Assembly: GCA_012064385.1 (NCBI GenBank)
Contig: QRDG01000060.1
Location: 1,224,814 to 1,288,813 of the forward strand
DNA: 64,000 nucleotides
DNA from: Puccinellia tenuiflora
Lineage: Eukaryota > Streptophyta > Magnoliopsida > Poales > Poaceae
Direction: 5' to 3'
Below, in pieces: positions 9,991-20,900 of the stretch. The notes beneath the pieces were generated by a model that saw nothing but the letters and a program-made list of their open reading frames with translations, searched no databases and was not told where the DNA came from. Position numbers and translations under genes: made by a program. Position 1 is the first letter of the stretch; every line of letters starts with the position of its first letter.

Positions 9991-12900
9991 CTATAGCTTT
10001 GGACGCAAGGAAGACAAGATTTGAGGGCGGGGCTTGATGAAATCCAGCACAAGTGAAGCCAGCTCTCGCTCATGACCCACGTACCGATGGTTGGCTCCTG
10101 CGACTATGTGCAGCTCATGGCTTGGGATGTTCGCAGCGAACATCAGGGCGTCTCTCACTGGTACAGTTTCATCTTCGGATCCGTGAACCGTGAGTACCCT
10201 GCATATTGGTACACATTTCCTCAAGGACTGGGTTGTTAATGCCTTATTCAGTCAGGTGTAAGAGAGTACTAGCTTAGAACCTGCAGTCTTTGCTTATGGA
10301 GCTGCTCGAAAGGAGGGTGTCGGTGCTCAGCCGATCGCGTAGACTCTCTTCTGTCACCCGGTAGTCAAACTGCCCTGCGTAAGTGAATAACAACGAAAAT
10401 GTCGCAATAAAGTAAGCAACCATAATAATGGTGATGCCATTTGCAAAATAAAACTTTCGGTTATAAAATTTTGCAGGTTCAATCTATGGACATAAGCAGA
10501 GACACAGAATAATTATCCAGCCTATGTTTCACATAAGGACGATGATGCTTACAAGTAAACTGACTAAGCTTTACAATTTGGTACATAGATAAGCATTGGT
10601 ACTGAAGGAGAAATAAGGTTTGTCATGTACTGTAAGCCATCATATGGATACCAAATCATGTAATATCTTGATCTTCTTAATGGTTTCACCAGATAAAGCC
10701 TATGATGCAGATACAGTACCAGAATCGACACAACTATTTTACCAGGGGAACTTTACGAAATTTTACCGATTCATGGACATGTGCTGGGCTTAAGATTGTT
10801 ATTATTTTAAAATAAGTGTCATCTGATAGCCTTATTATTTGCAGTAGCACTTAAACAAAATAAATGCCATATCTGGTGTATCAAATTTACACCTTTTTTA
10901 TTCCTGACGTCTATGTATCCATCTTTCTTTATTCTCTGCATGAAATTCTTCCCCAGGCGCCCATCAATACCTTGCTCTAATGCAAAGCGGCCAGAAATAT
11001 TCACAACGGCAGTGACATCATGGTACATGGAAGCATATAAAAGCACAGCATTTCCTCCTGTGTAAAAATACAGGTAGTCAGAATATGAAACGTGAACTGT
11101 CTAAAGTAACATACTTGAAAGCATAGGCAGCACATACAATTCCACGACGAATAAAGGGAGATCAGCACATATACATGACATATTAAACATATAATGCATG
11201 ACGTGTTAAATTAGCGAGTGAATACTTTCAATTATACATGAATACACCAGTAGAGGTCCTTCGACAAGGCAGCAAATACGGAAAGCAGTAGACAAGGAGT
11301 TCTACCAACTTTTGATGTCAACTATGCATATTAATGGAGCTACTAGTCTGCAGTATGTTCTCACAGGAATACAGCAAACAACCTTGATGGATATAAGCAA
11401 CACTTACATATGACAGCAGATTACCTACCTTTGCTATGCCCAACCAGGGCAATTATGTCATACTTTTGTTCTGAGAAGTAAGACACTACAGAGCGCAAGT
11501 CATTTGCCTCTTTTCGGTAGTTCCCGTATTGGAAAACACCCTCACTTTCCCTGATAAAAGAAACAGGCACCTATAAGTAAACAATGGAAGATAAATCTGA
11601 GGCGGCAAACAGCAAGCACAGTACTCAAGGAACATTGTGTTACTGATATAAACATACAACTTTTTCTAAAAATAACTTAAATATACAAATTTTATGCTAT
11701 AGTTGTGGCAATTTACGTATGGCTCAGTGCTCACATAGTAGAACATGTATAAAAAATGCCTTACCAAAACTCAGAAACATTTAAATTCAACACTACAAGT
11801 AAAATTCTATATCAGACTAAGTATCATGCTATGGTGCTATTCCATGAGCACCGCAATGTCTTTACAAATGGCTTACCCATTTCCAGCAAAATCAAACCGA
11901 AAAGCATTAATTCCTTCCCTTATTAGTGCAGCCGCAAGGTCGACCAAGATGGTGTCCTCCTGCCAGGAACCAAAGATCCGTATCACACAAGGAAAAGAAA
12001 GACAGAAAGGTAAGAATCTTAGACAAATGAAATGAACGCCTAATTAAATTAATGTAATTGGATAGTTCTGTATTGTTGAAGTATTATGTGAATACTACTG
12101 TTTTTAAAATTACCAAAGTATTATATCCTGTGAGTTCTTTGGTTACTACTAAAAACCGTAGTATTAGTACTGCAATATCTCCAAAACTGTGGCATTTCCT
12201 CTGTATTAAAAAAAATAACCCACCGCCTCTTTATAAGAAACTGAGAAGCAGCCAGGACGCCTCGCCTGCTATTGCAAGCCACGCCCTATCATCTCCCGAG
12301 ATTGCCTCATCAGCGGCCATGGAGAAACCAAGATACCACAACACAGAGAAAAATGGTATGTCGTCCTTCACCCTCGAGCATACTTCTTGTTGATCTAAAT
12401 TCCATCGCCTGCGCTCTTCCGTTCCATTCCAGCGTCAACGACCAACAGGGAGGATCACGTTCCCGTACAGCGCCGATGGCCAGCGATGTAGCCTTCCATT
12501 CCTCTGTTCTTCTGTTCAAGCCGAGACGATACCAGGCCATGAAAATATTCTTCCCCGACTTTCGATCTAGCATATAGGAGCAAATATTGAGCAGGTGAAC
12601 TAGCTAGCCCGCACTAAGCCGACCAAGCCGCCCAACTGCTCGTTTCTTGCTTCTCAGTTTCTAAAAAGAGGTCCGGGCTTATTTTTTAATACAGAGTAAA
12701 CACCAGAGTTTTGCAGCACCTCTCTCGACATTGATGGTGTTACCTTGACCTCGCATGAGCATAAGGTGACTGCACTCAAAATCTACTACTCTAATCTCCC
12801 CGGGTCCCTCACCACCTGTACCTGGAACTTCGACCTCCTCTCCCTCTATCCCTCGACCAGCCCCCTCCCTGCAAACCTCTCGGCCCCCTTCTCTGATGAT

Positions 12901-15549
12901 GAGATCAAACTTGCCTTCCTGAGTATGAACCAAAATTATAGCCCTGGGCCTGACGGTTTCGGCCCCAGTTTTTTCTCCTCGTTCTGGCCTACCGTACGTT
13001 CCGACGTCGTTGCCATGTTCCGTGACTTCCATTCCGGTGCCATCAATCTCTCCCGTATTAACAGAGCCTTTTTGGTCTTGATTCCCAAATTTGCGGCCGC
13101 CGCAAACCCCTCTGACTTCCGCCCTATCTCCCTCCAAAACTGTATCATGAAAAGCATTACCAAAGCGCTCACCACTCGTCTCCAAAGCTCCATCCACTCC
13201 CTGGTGGATGGTGACCAGACGGGCTTCCTTTCTGGTAGGCGTATTTCTGAAAACATTGTCCACGCTGCGGACCTGGTCAGATGCTGCCACCTTCGTAAAG
13301 CTCCCTCCATCGTCTTCAAGATCGACTTTCGCAAAGCCTTCGATTCTGTTAACTGGGACAGTCTTATCTCTATCCTTCGCGCGCGAGGATTTGACGACGC
13401 CTGGTTCTCCTGGGTTCACTGTATCCTCCATTCGAGCCTCGCCTCTGTACTCCTCAATGGGGTGCCGGGGGACTGGATTAAGTGTAGGAATGGTCTCAGG
13501 CAGGGCGATGCTCTCTCTCCCTATCTCTTCATTATTGTGGCCGATGTGCTACAGCGCATGATCCGTCTCGCCTTCTGGAGGGGCGACCTATCTCACCCCA
13601 TCGACGCTTCTCTCCCCCCAACGGTCCTTCAATACGCTGACGATACTCTCATCATTTGTCACGCCAGCCCCACCGCCGCTGTGCATCTGAAATGTATCCT
13701 GGACGACTTTGCCAAGGCAACCGGCCTTGCTATCAACTTGCATAAATACTGCTTCATCCCCATGAACATCATTCCGGATGAGGCCCATGCTATTGCCTCC
13801 TCTCTCCAGTGCCCCATCTCTGGCTTCCCGCAACCTTATCTTGGGCTCCCCCTCTCCCCCCTCAAGCTCCCCATCTCCGCCTATACCTCTCTTATCACGT
13901 CGTTTGACCACCGTCTCTCTGGTTGGCGCGCCATGCTTCTTTCCTCGGGCGGTAGACGTGTCCTGTGTAATGCTGTCCTTAACAACCTCCCCACTTACTT
14001 TATGTGCTCTTACTTGCTGCCACAGGGTGTTATCGAGAGTTTGGATAAAAGGCGTCGAGCCTTTTTTTGGACCGGCAAAGACACCTGCTCAGGTGCCCTT
14101 TGTTTAATTGCTTGGGATAAGGTTTGCTTGTCTGTGCAGGAAGGTGGTTTTGGACTGCGCGATCTCCATCATCAAAATCGAGTCCTCCTCCTCAACTTTG
14201 TCCACAAACTCCACCAAAGGGAGCCGCTGCCGTGGAAGACTTGGTTCCGCTACCACTCTCGGGCGGATCTGGGGGATATTCGCTCCTGCCCGTCGTTCTT
14301 GGAGAGGATCGTGGCCTCTGGCCTCCCTCTCTTCAGGTCTATTACTCGGTCTACCGTTGGTGATGGTCGCGGTACATCCTTTTGGATGGACCACTAGCTT
14401 GACAGTGGGCCGCTCTGGTTCCAGTTCCCTGCTCTCTTCTCTCATGTTACCAGGTGCCATGCCTCTGTGGCCGTCGTTCTCCTCGAGGGCCTCCACCTCC
14501 AGCCCCGCCTCACTAGGGTTGCGGAGGAGGAGCGCCGCCTTCTTCTTGCCTTGACCTCGGGGGTCGTCCTCTCCACCGCTGAGGACCGTCGCTGCATGGC
14601 GTGGGGGAGCGATCTGAGCTCCAGCTCGCGGGCTGCCTATGGGCTGATGTCCGACAATGGGCGCCTCGACGCCTCCGCCATCTCTGCGTGGCGACTCTGT
14701 CTTCCCACCAAGATTAAGATTTTCGCCTATCTCGCCGACATCGACCGGCTGAGTACCCGAGCCAACCTCTTCATGAAGCACTGTGCTCCGTCTGCCTCCT
14801 GTGAGCGCTGCGGTCTTCTGGAGACCAGCCGACACCTGTTCTTCGCCTGCTCCGTACCGTCTGCGGTCTGGACCCTCCTACGGACTACGGTACATGATGT
14901 TACTTCGATCTGGGAGATCGTCGCCCCTTCCCCGGACTTTGAGGCCTGCTGGGGCGCTGGCGTTGCAGTGATCATGTGGCATATCTGGAAAAGCCGCAAC
15001 GACCTTGTGTTCAACGCCCGTAACTGCTCTCCCTCCGGTATTCTGCGCCGCGCTGCTGACGATCTCGCCTTGTGGCGCTTCCGCTTTCCCCTTCCCCTTC
15101 GTAGCCGGATAGACAGTCTTCGGACTCTGTTTTTATCTTGCTGTATTTCCTCCTGATGTTCTCTCCCCCCCTGTAATCTTCTCATATGTATGCTGTGACC
15201 AGCTGGGTCGTCATCGAGTAATATAATAAACGGTGGGGTTTTTCCCCCCTGGGATTCTCGAAAAAAAAACACACCATTTTGTAGTGTTAGCCAAACAACT
15301 CACAGGATTTTTGGTAATTTTAAAAACTGTAGTATTCTCAAAATACTTCAAAAAGACAGAGGCTATCAAACTGGGCCTAGAAGTTTCATACAAGTGGGAC
15401 AGACTTACCTTTGTAGCTCGAAATCCATGACAAAGGATCACAAGTTCCTTCGAACATGCTTCATGCAATAATCCGACAAGCTTCTCCCCATGTTTGTTCG
15501 AAATCAGAACTCTTTGTCCAAAGATATCTGTAATCCATAAATCCACCAT
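9991..15549 (-). CDS. Alpha/beta hydrolase (serine hydrolase, esterase-like)
   Basis: Minus-strand gene with spliced exons 15527-15409, 11959-11877, 11550-11429, 11057-10893, 10374-10281 and 10198-9991. All introns are GT-AG and every phase agrees. The product has LVILCHGFR (oxyanion strand), the nucleophile elbow GHSKGG (Ser about 114), acid Asp in HGSEDETVPV (about 211) and catalytic His in GANHRYV (about 239), a complete triad of the small plant alpha/beta hydrolase family related to serine aminopeptidase S33. The substrate is unknown. The 5' end is unsettled. An in-frame ATG at 15549 in GCCATGG context gives about 270 residues, but an acceptor (TTACAG) before 15527 suggests a short upstream exon that I could not locate. 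The 3.4 kb intron after the first exon given here contains a MITE and a LINE. Nothing in the exons is broken. Confidence 0.85.
12717..15266 (+). mobile_element. 5'-truncated LINE (non-LTR retrotransposon)
   Basis: Bounded by an imperfect target duplication: 12698-12716 (AAACACCAGAGTTTTGCAG) and 15267-15284 (AAACACACCATTTTGTAG). It ends in an A-run beginning at 15261. The first base falls inside ORF2, upstream of the reverse transcriptase; ORF1 and the endonuclease are missing, as expected from incomplete reverse transcription. It inserted into the right arm of the MITE, so it is the younger of the two. The mismatches in the duplication show it is not very recent. Confidence 0.88.
12718..15156 (+). 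pseudogene. LINE ORF2: reverse transcriptase plus zf-RVT, one stop
   Basis: One continuous frame of about 813 codons with a single in-frame TAG at 14395-14397. No upstream ATG exists; the frame is open from the truncation point. The reverse transcriptase core is plain: SPGPDGFGPSFF, FRPISLQNC, KIDFRKAFDSVNW, GLRQGDALSPYLF and the catalytic YADD at 13633-13644. The distal part (14398-15156) has LPTKIKIFAYLA and CERCGLLETSRHLFFAC, the zinc-binding zf-RVT region, then HIWKSRND. In intact relatives the enzyme copies LINE RNA into the genome. Here the stop between the two domains and the lost N-terminus make it inactive. Reading frames on the other strand over this segment are shadows. Confidence 0.9.
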
Positions 15550-16098
15550 GGCACAAGTACACATCAGAACAAAAAATAATATCAACAAACACATTACCTT
15601 CAAAGTTTTTTTTTTGGGGTAACCTCGCAAGTTAGAAGTATAGATCAAGGTGTTTGACAGCGCAATATTATTAAGGTTAAAACATCTATGGGTGGAACGA
15701 AGATATCATCCTTCTGCTTTTCAGCAAACAGGTTGACATGAGTCTCCAACCTCAGATGATGATCTTACTAAATCGCTCCGCTAAGTGACATTTTCTTGCA
15801 GAGAAACAGCAAGGGGGTAAACCTTGCGCACACAAATAATCCGCAATCCGACTAAACCTGCGGAGCTGACTAAAATTACCGGCATAAACGTTCGCATGTA
15901 AGTGAATGCAGAAAACGCCCTTCACAACTGGAATCAATCGTATAAGGTACTTGGTTTCAGTTGAGCGAGTGAAATTTCCCGATCTCGTAGTACATCGCCC
16001 CGTCATCAGTCGGAGCATCCCAAAATTGGGAAACGTACTGGGCGGCAACGCCGTAAGGATCCACCTGAGCCTCTATGCAGAGCCCACGCCAGAGCGAG

Positions 16099-16102
<4 letters not shown>
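15550..16102. other. Upstream region of the hydrolase gene
   Basis: Probably contains the first exon and 5'UTR of the minus-strand hydrolase. A minus-strand frame (16048-15752) begins with an ATG and includes MLRLMTGRCTTRSGNF, but I could not connect it by splice sites to the exon at 15527. No other gene is seen. Confidence 0.35.

Positions 16103-16132
<30 letters not shown>
16103..16132. repeat. Run of 30 G
   Basis: A pure G homopolymer of 30 bases, directly read. Its length is likely unreliable in any assembly. It lies near the presumed 5' end of the hydrolase gene and could form quadruplexes. Confidence 0.95.
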
Positions 16133-16133
<1 letters not shown>

Positions 16134-16369
16134 GTTTGAGGCGTACCTGGGGACTGTGTCGATTTCTCCGGCGGCATCGACAGAGGGGCGGCGCGGCTGG
16201 AGTTGAGCTCGGGCGAACAGTGTGCTTGCCTCGCGCCGTGCAGTGGGCTTTGACTGGGCTGAACAGTGGTTGCCTCCTCATATGCGCACGGCCTAGTATT
16301 ACGTTGGTTAATAGTGTTCTTTCATCACACTGTGAAGTGAGAAGTTGTCTTGCTGACACTTATAAATAC

Positions 16370-17030
16370 AAAGAGTCTAGCTGATACTCCTCGAAACAAG
16401 ATTTCACCTCGATTTATGAATAAACACAACAAATATAAAGTGGTGGAGAAACCCCGAAAGGTCAAAAAGAAAAAAAGACAAGTAAAATGGGGACGAGCCA
16501 CCAACTCAAACCCGAATAGGAAAACTGGAAACGTCACACCTAATGAGAAGCAACCTATACTACCAAATAAAAACAGAGATACACCGTATTGTAAGAACAC
16601 CGGGCCCTGAGCCACCGACCCACCAAGCTATCGCCCGAGAGAGCCGCCTGCCCCACTTGTTCTGATCCGTGGAGCGCTTATCGTGCTAGCAACAAGCGAG
16701 TACCAAGGACAGTGCCATCAAGGGTACGTGTAAAAGATAGGAGGCCAATAAAACTGCTTCATGTCGAAGATGAGGAAGCTTCACGCCAAAACGGTGCCTC
16801 CACCGTGCTGCACACAGAGGCCCGATGAAACCTGAGCTCTGCGATGACGTCCCCAAGAGGGTAACGATGCAACGCCTCGTGGTCGAGCCAACAAGAACGG
16901 GGTAGGGTTTTCACCCGGAACACATTCACAAGGAGGATACCCACAATAACGCTCCTATGAGGGTAGTAACACCCGAGGCATCGCCGTCACCGACACCAAA
17001 GCTTTGAGCTTTCGTTAGCATGCTCCTAAA
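16370..17030. repeat. Probable dispersed repeat fragment
   Basis: No gene. The wording around 16735-16990 (codon-like but stop-filled text with 'gatgacgtccccaagagg' and 'gtagggttttcaccc') looks like the degenerate non-coding part of a retroelement seen many times in grass genomes. The family cannot be named and no ends are visible. Confidence 0.35.
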
Positions 17031-17216
17031 ATAATGAAACGATAAAATAAACTAGAAAATATGTCGTAAAGCATATCGTATAATGAAGAAAACACATTTC
17101 TTTTTTGTTTTCTCCCTCCTCTAAACCTAGCTCTTATTCTACATGGCTGCTAAGGTAAGGGCTATGCTAAGGTAAGGGCTATCGTTTGCTAAAAAGAAAG
17201 TAATGACTATCGTCTG

Positions 17217-17575
17217 AGGGTGGAGTTTTGACACCCGAGAGCATATGCTCTCGGTTTTTAAAATACATTTTAAGAATTTTTTGAAACTTCAAAAAAAAAA
17301 GGATAAAAAGTTTCGCACGTACATCTCGACATTCTATATGCTCGCGAAGTTGTTTCACGGAAAACCGATATTATTTATGTCATGTGCAAAAAAGATGAAT
17401 TTTGATGTAAAAAAACTATTCACGAGACCTATTTTTACCTTTTTTTACGCAGTCCATTAATTTTTTTAGTTTTTCAAGAAACTTATCGTGCGCAATATAC
17501 ACACCAAATTTATGATCGAATTTTCTTAACAGACCAAAATAGCATTTACGACAGGAGCCCATGTTCCAAAGTGAA
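17217..17575 (+). repeat. Dispersed non-coding repeat, copy A of three
   Basis: Contains an ordered set of motifs shared with 20430-20765 and 45740-46075: 'aaaaaagatgaatttt' (17387), 'cacgagac' (17425) and 'agaaacttatcgtgcgca' (17477). It starts with a palindromic 'gagcatatgctc' at about 17239. No coding capacity. It may be a MITE or a small non-autonomous element; the class is unknown. Confidence 0.6.
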
Positions 17576-17975
17576 TTTCCCCATCTTATCATATCATATC
17601 AGTCAGTAGAACAAAAATAAATAAAAAATACTCTGATGATTCTGAAAGTGTCACATCAGGTCAACAACCGAGCAAAATGACCTGGCTAGCGGCTACTGTC
17701 CGCTTCTTCGTCCTCAACAACCGCGGTGACACGTCACTACACCCAGCGCTCCGGCCGCCGAGCCGCAGCGCGCTCCCAGCGTCCTCGCCAACCCCCTGCC
17801 GGATTCCTCCACTCCCCCGCCGCCGGGCCGTGAAGCCTCGTCTCCGTCCGAACCAACCAACCTCAAAGACGGCGTCCAGTTCACGGCATCGAATTGGGCG
17901 TGCGTAGCCCATGAGCCACGCTCCCCGCGGTACAAGTAGCAGAAGCGGGTGAGCGGAGGCCGCCGGAGCTCAGCA
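17576..17975. promoter_or_regulatory. Upstream region and 5'UTR of the beta-galactosidase gene
   Basis: GC-rich from about 17740 to the ATG at 17976, typical of a grass 5'UTR. I see no confident TATA box. Open frames on both strands here are compositional. Confidence 0.4.
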
Positions 17976-20900
17976 ATGGCGGCGTCCGGCGGAAGCTTCC
18001 GGAACTTCTCCCTTCTCGCGCTGTCGCTGTACTTCGCGCTCGCCTCCTCGGTACGTGCGCTCTGCCATCCCTCGCTGATTTGGTCAGACGATCCCGTGTC
18101 GATCGTTCAGTGGCTGATTGGCTCGGGCTCTGATTTCGTCTGTGTCGGCCTGCGTGCGCGCCTGTGGGTGTGGGTGGGTGTTGGTAGGTCGACGGCGAGG
18201 CTTCGAGCAGGTTCTGGATCGAGAACGACGCCTTCTGGAAGGACGGGGAGCAGTTCCAGATCGTCGGCGGCGACGTGCACTACTTCCGCATTGTCCCCGA
18301 GGTGAATCCTTTTTCCCGAGTAGTAGTTTACATCATTACATGGCGCTGCGGCAAGTGGTTCTGCTGGAGTGGAGTGGTTCAGTCTGTAAATTCGTGATGA
18401 CAGTGCAGTAACCGCGAATTCAGTCAGTTCGTGGCTTATGGAGCAATGCGTACCTACATTGGAGGTTTACTTCCTGGCGTACAATTTCTGTAATATGTCA
18501 CCATCTGAAGTATTTGCTTGTATTTTTAACAAATTGGGCGGTCTTGAGCTTGCGTGACTCTTACAGATTGAGGGAACTGTGATTTCTATTTTTGGAAATA
18601 TCACATATTTTAGCATTTGCCACTCACAGACTATATTGCGCTAGACTCGATTTGCACATTGAGTGAAGAGGCGCCGCAAATAAAATTTTCTATTGTTTGT
18701 GAAGATACCACTTGTATATATATCTGATTTACGTCTGTATCTATATATCATGGCCCATCTATTGGTTTATGTCGGTATGCCATCCACACAAATTCTGCTG
18801 AAAGCTTACATCTACATTGTATTATATGCCTGCAGTATTGGAAAGACCGCCTCTTAAGGGCTAAGGCACTAGGCTTGAACACGATTCAAACATATGTTCC
18901 TTGGAATTTGCATGAGCCGGAACCGCAGAGCTGGGAATTCAGGGGATTTGCTGACATTGAGTCATATCTAAGACTTGCTCATGATTTAGAAATGCTGGTC
19001 ATGCTTCGTGTAGGTCCATATATTTGTGGAGGTAATTCCATTTCTTGTTGACATTGTACCCTTTAACATGCCATTGTGACTAATTAAGGAACCATATCTG
19101 TATATAAAGAAGAGAAAATGTATGGCTAAAGATGATCAACATAATTCATAAAACTACAATAACCAAAAGAGTCACCATTTCATTAGTATGCATTCGATAG
19201 TCTATTGGTCATATGGCAGCATAATGTGTTCTAGCTCTTTAGTCTACATTCTACAATAAATCTGTAAGTAGAAGGACTAATATTGTAATAATGTGCAATG
19301 CAAAAAGGGAAAGCGGCAAAGGCTAGGAAGGCTATATATGTATACACTATATATACTCATTGTCATGTTAGGATCTTTGCCGTTGACACAGCATAGAGTA
19401 GAATTCCTCAACTTAATCAAAAAAAATATAATGACCTAGTGTTCTTACGCCACTATTGGTTCCATACTCAAAGTTGTACTCAGTTCAGAAGTTTGTTTTC
19501 TTTAGTATATGTCCGTATGGTTTCAGAGTTTGTAGTTCATTGGGTTGTGATAGACTCGTAATGCAATGCTTCAGTTAAGCTTTCTTCCTATATGGTCTAT
19601 AAATTCTGTAAGCTGTGCATTGCAGAATGGGACTTAGGGGGATTTCCACCTTGGTTGCTCACTATAAAACCATCCCTTAATCTGCGATCATCAGATTCAA
19701 CCTATCTTTCCTTGGTATGCTGCCCAAATTTTTATCAAGTTTTAGGGCTTTATGTATGGCTCCCAACTCATTGCTTTGATATTTTCTGGGGAAATATTGA
19801 CCAAGGTTAGTTCTCTAGGTGGAGAGATGGTGGAGTGTATTACTCCCAAAAGTAGCACCACTGTTATACGCCAATGGAGGTCCAATTATCATGGTGCAGG
19901 CAAGTTCATCATTGTTATTTTTTTCCTAATTCATATTCATTTTACTTCTAGTTTATAAAGCTTACAACAAACTAATATTACCTGATCTTTCAGATTGAAA
20001 ATGAATTTGGTTCATTTGGAAACGACAAGACATACCTCCATTACCTTGTTCTACTGGCCAGACGATATCTGGGGAATGCCGTTATTCTGTACATATTTTC
20101 TCTGCTCAGAATTTTCACTATGGAAATGCACGCAATTCCATTTTAGTATAACCTTCTACAATTTATAACTGATTTCACAAATCATGCATATAGCCATCTT
20201 AGGGCACAGTTGCAGCTGTACATACTGACTAGGTATGGATAGTAGTTAAGTTTGGTGCAGCACCGACATAGGCATCTATATAGTAGAACTACAACTACAT
20301 TTGGCCTTGTTATTGGTGCACATATATCACTTATTAGCACCGTCCTTATTTTCATATCCGACTTTTGTGTTATTTGAATTTACATCCAGGATTAGGCTGA
20401 AATGATACGAGAGTGCATGATCTGAACATGAGGGCATCTGCCCCATTTTTTTTAAAAAATACATTTTAAATGTGATTTAAATTGTCTAAAAATTCCAAAA
20501 TAAAATTTTATATGTACATATCCTTGAAATATTTGTGCGGCAGGAAGTTTTGCGAAAAAATGGCATTTTATTTTACCTCCGCAAAAAAGATAAATTTCGG
20601 TACTGTTAAATAAACTTTTCACAAGACATTCTTTTGTCTTTTTTACACAGACCAAAAAAATAGCTGTTTTTCGGCGAAACTTTCTACGCGCATATAGAAC
20701 ATCAATAGTTGTTTTCAAAAATTTCTAGCATTTGGAAATAGGTTACTCCGTATTTGAAAATGGGATACCCCCATGTTCAGATATCTATTTTCCGAAATGA
20801 TACTCTCTTCATGTTTTCACTTTGTATAGGCAGAATTAGATATACTTTTAAACCTTGCATGTCATGAATGCTTTGTATGTAGCCATTCAATACAAGATCT

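Larger units (their letters stand above)
12051..15377. mobile_element. Long-TIR MITE-like element, split by a LINE
   Basis: About 200 bases at 12051-12252 match, inverted, two separate blocks: 15377-15285 and 12716-12648. Outer arms share GAATACTAC.GTTTTTAAAA and TTACCAAA; inner arms share CTCTGTATTAAAAA.AATAA and AGAAACTGAGAAGCA. The right arm is interrupted exactly by the LINE at 12717-15266, so the original element was about 760 bp with long inverted repeats. The right terminus reads GGCCCAGTTTGATAG inward, suggesting a Tourist/PIF-Harbinger-like MITE; the class is inference. It lies in an intron of the hydrolase gene on the opposite strand. Confidence 0.75.

Noticed and set aside
12679..13431. 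250-codon minus-strand frame over the LINE
   Set aside because: Antisense shadow of the reverse transcriptase reading frame.
14104..14835. 243-codon minus-strand frame
   Set aside because: Shadow of the distal LINE ORF2.
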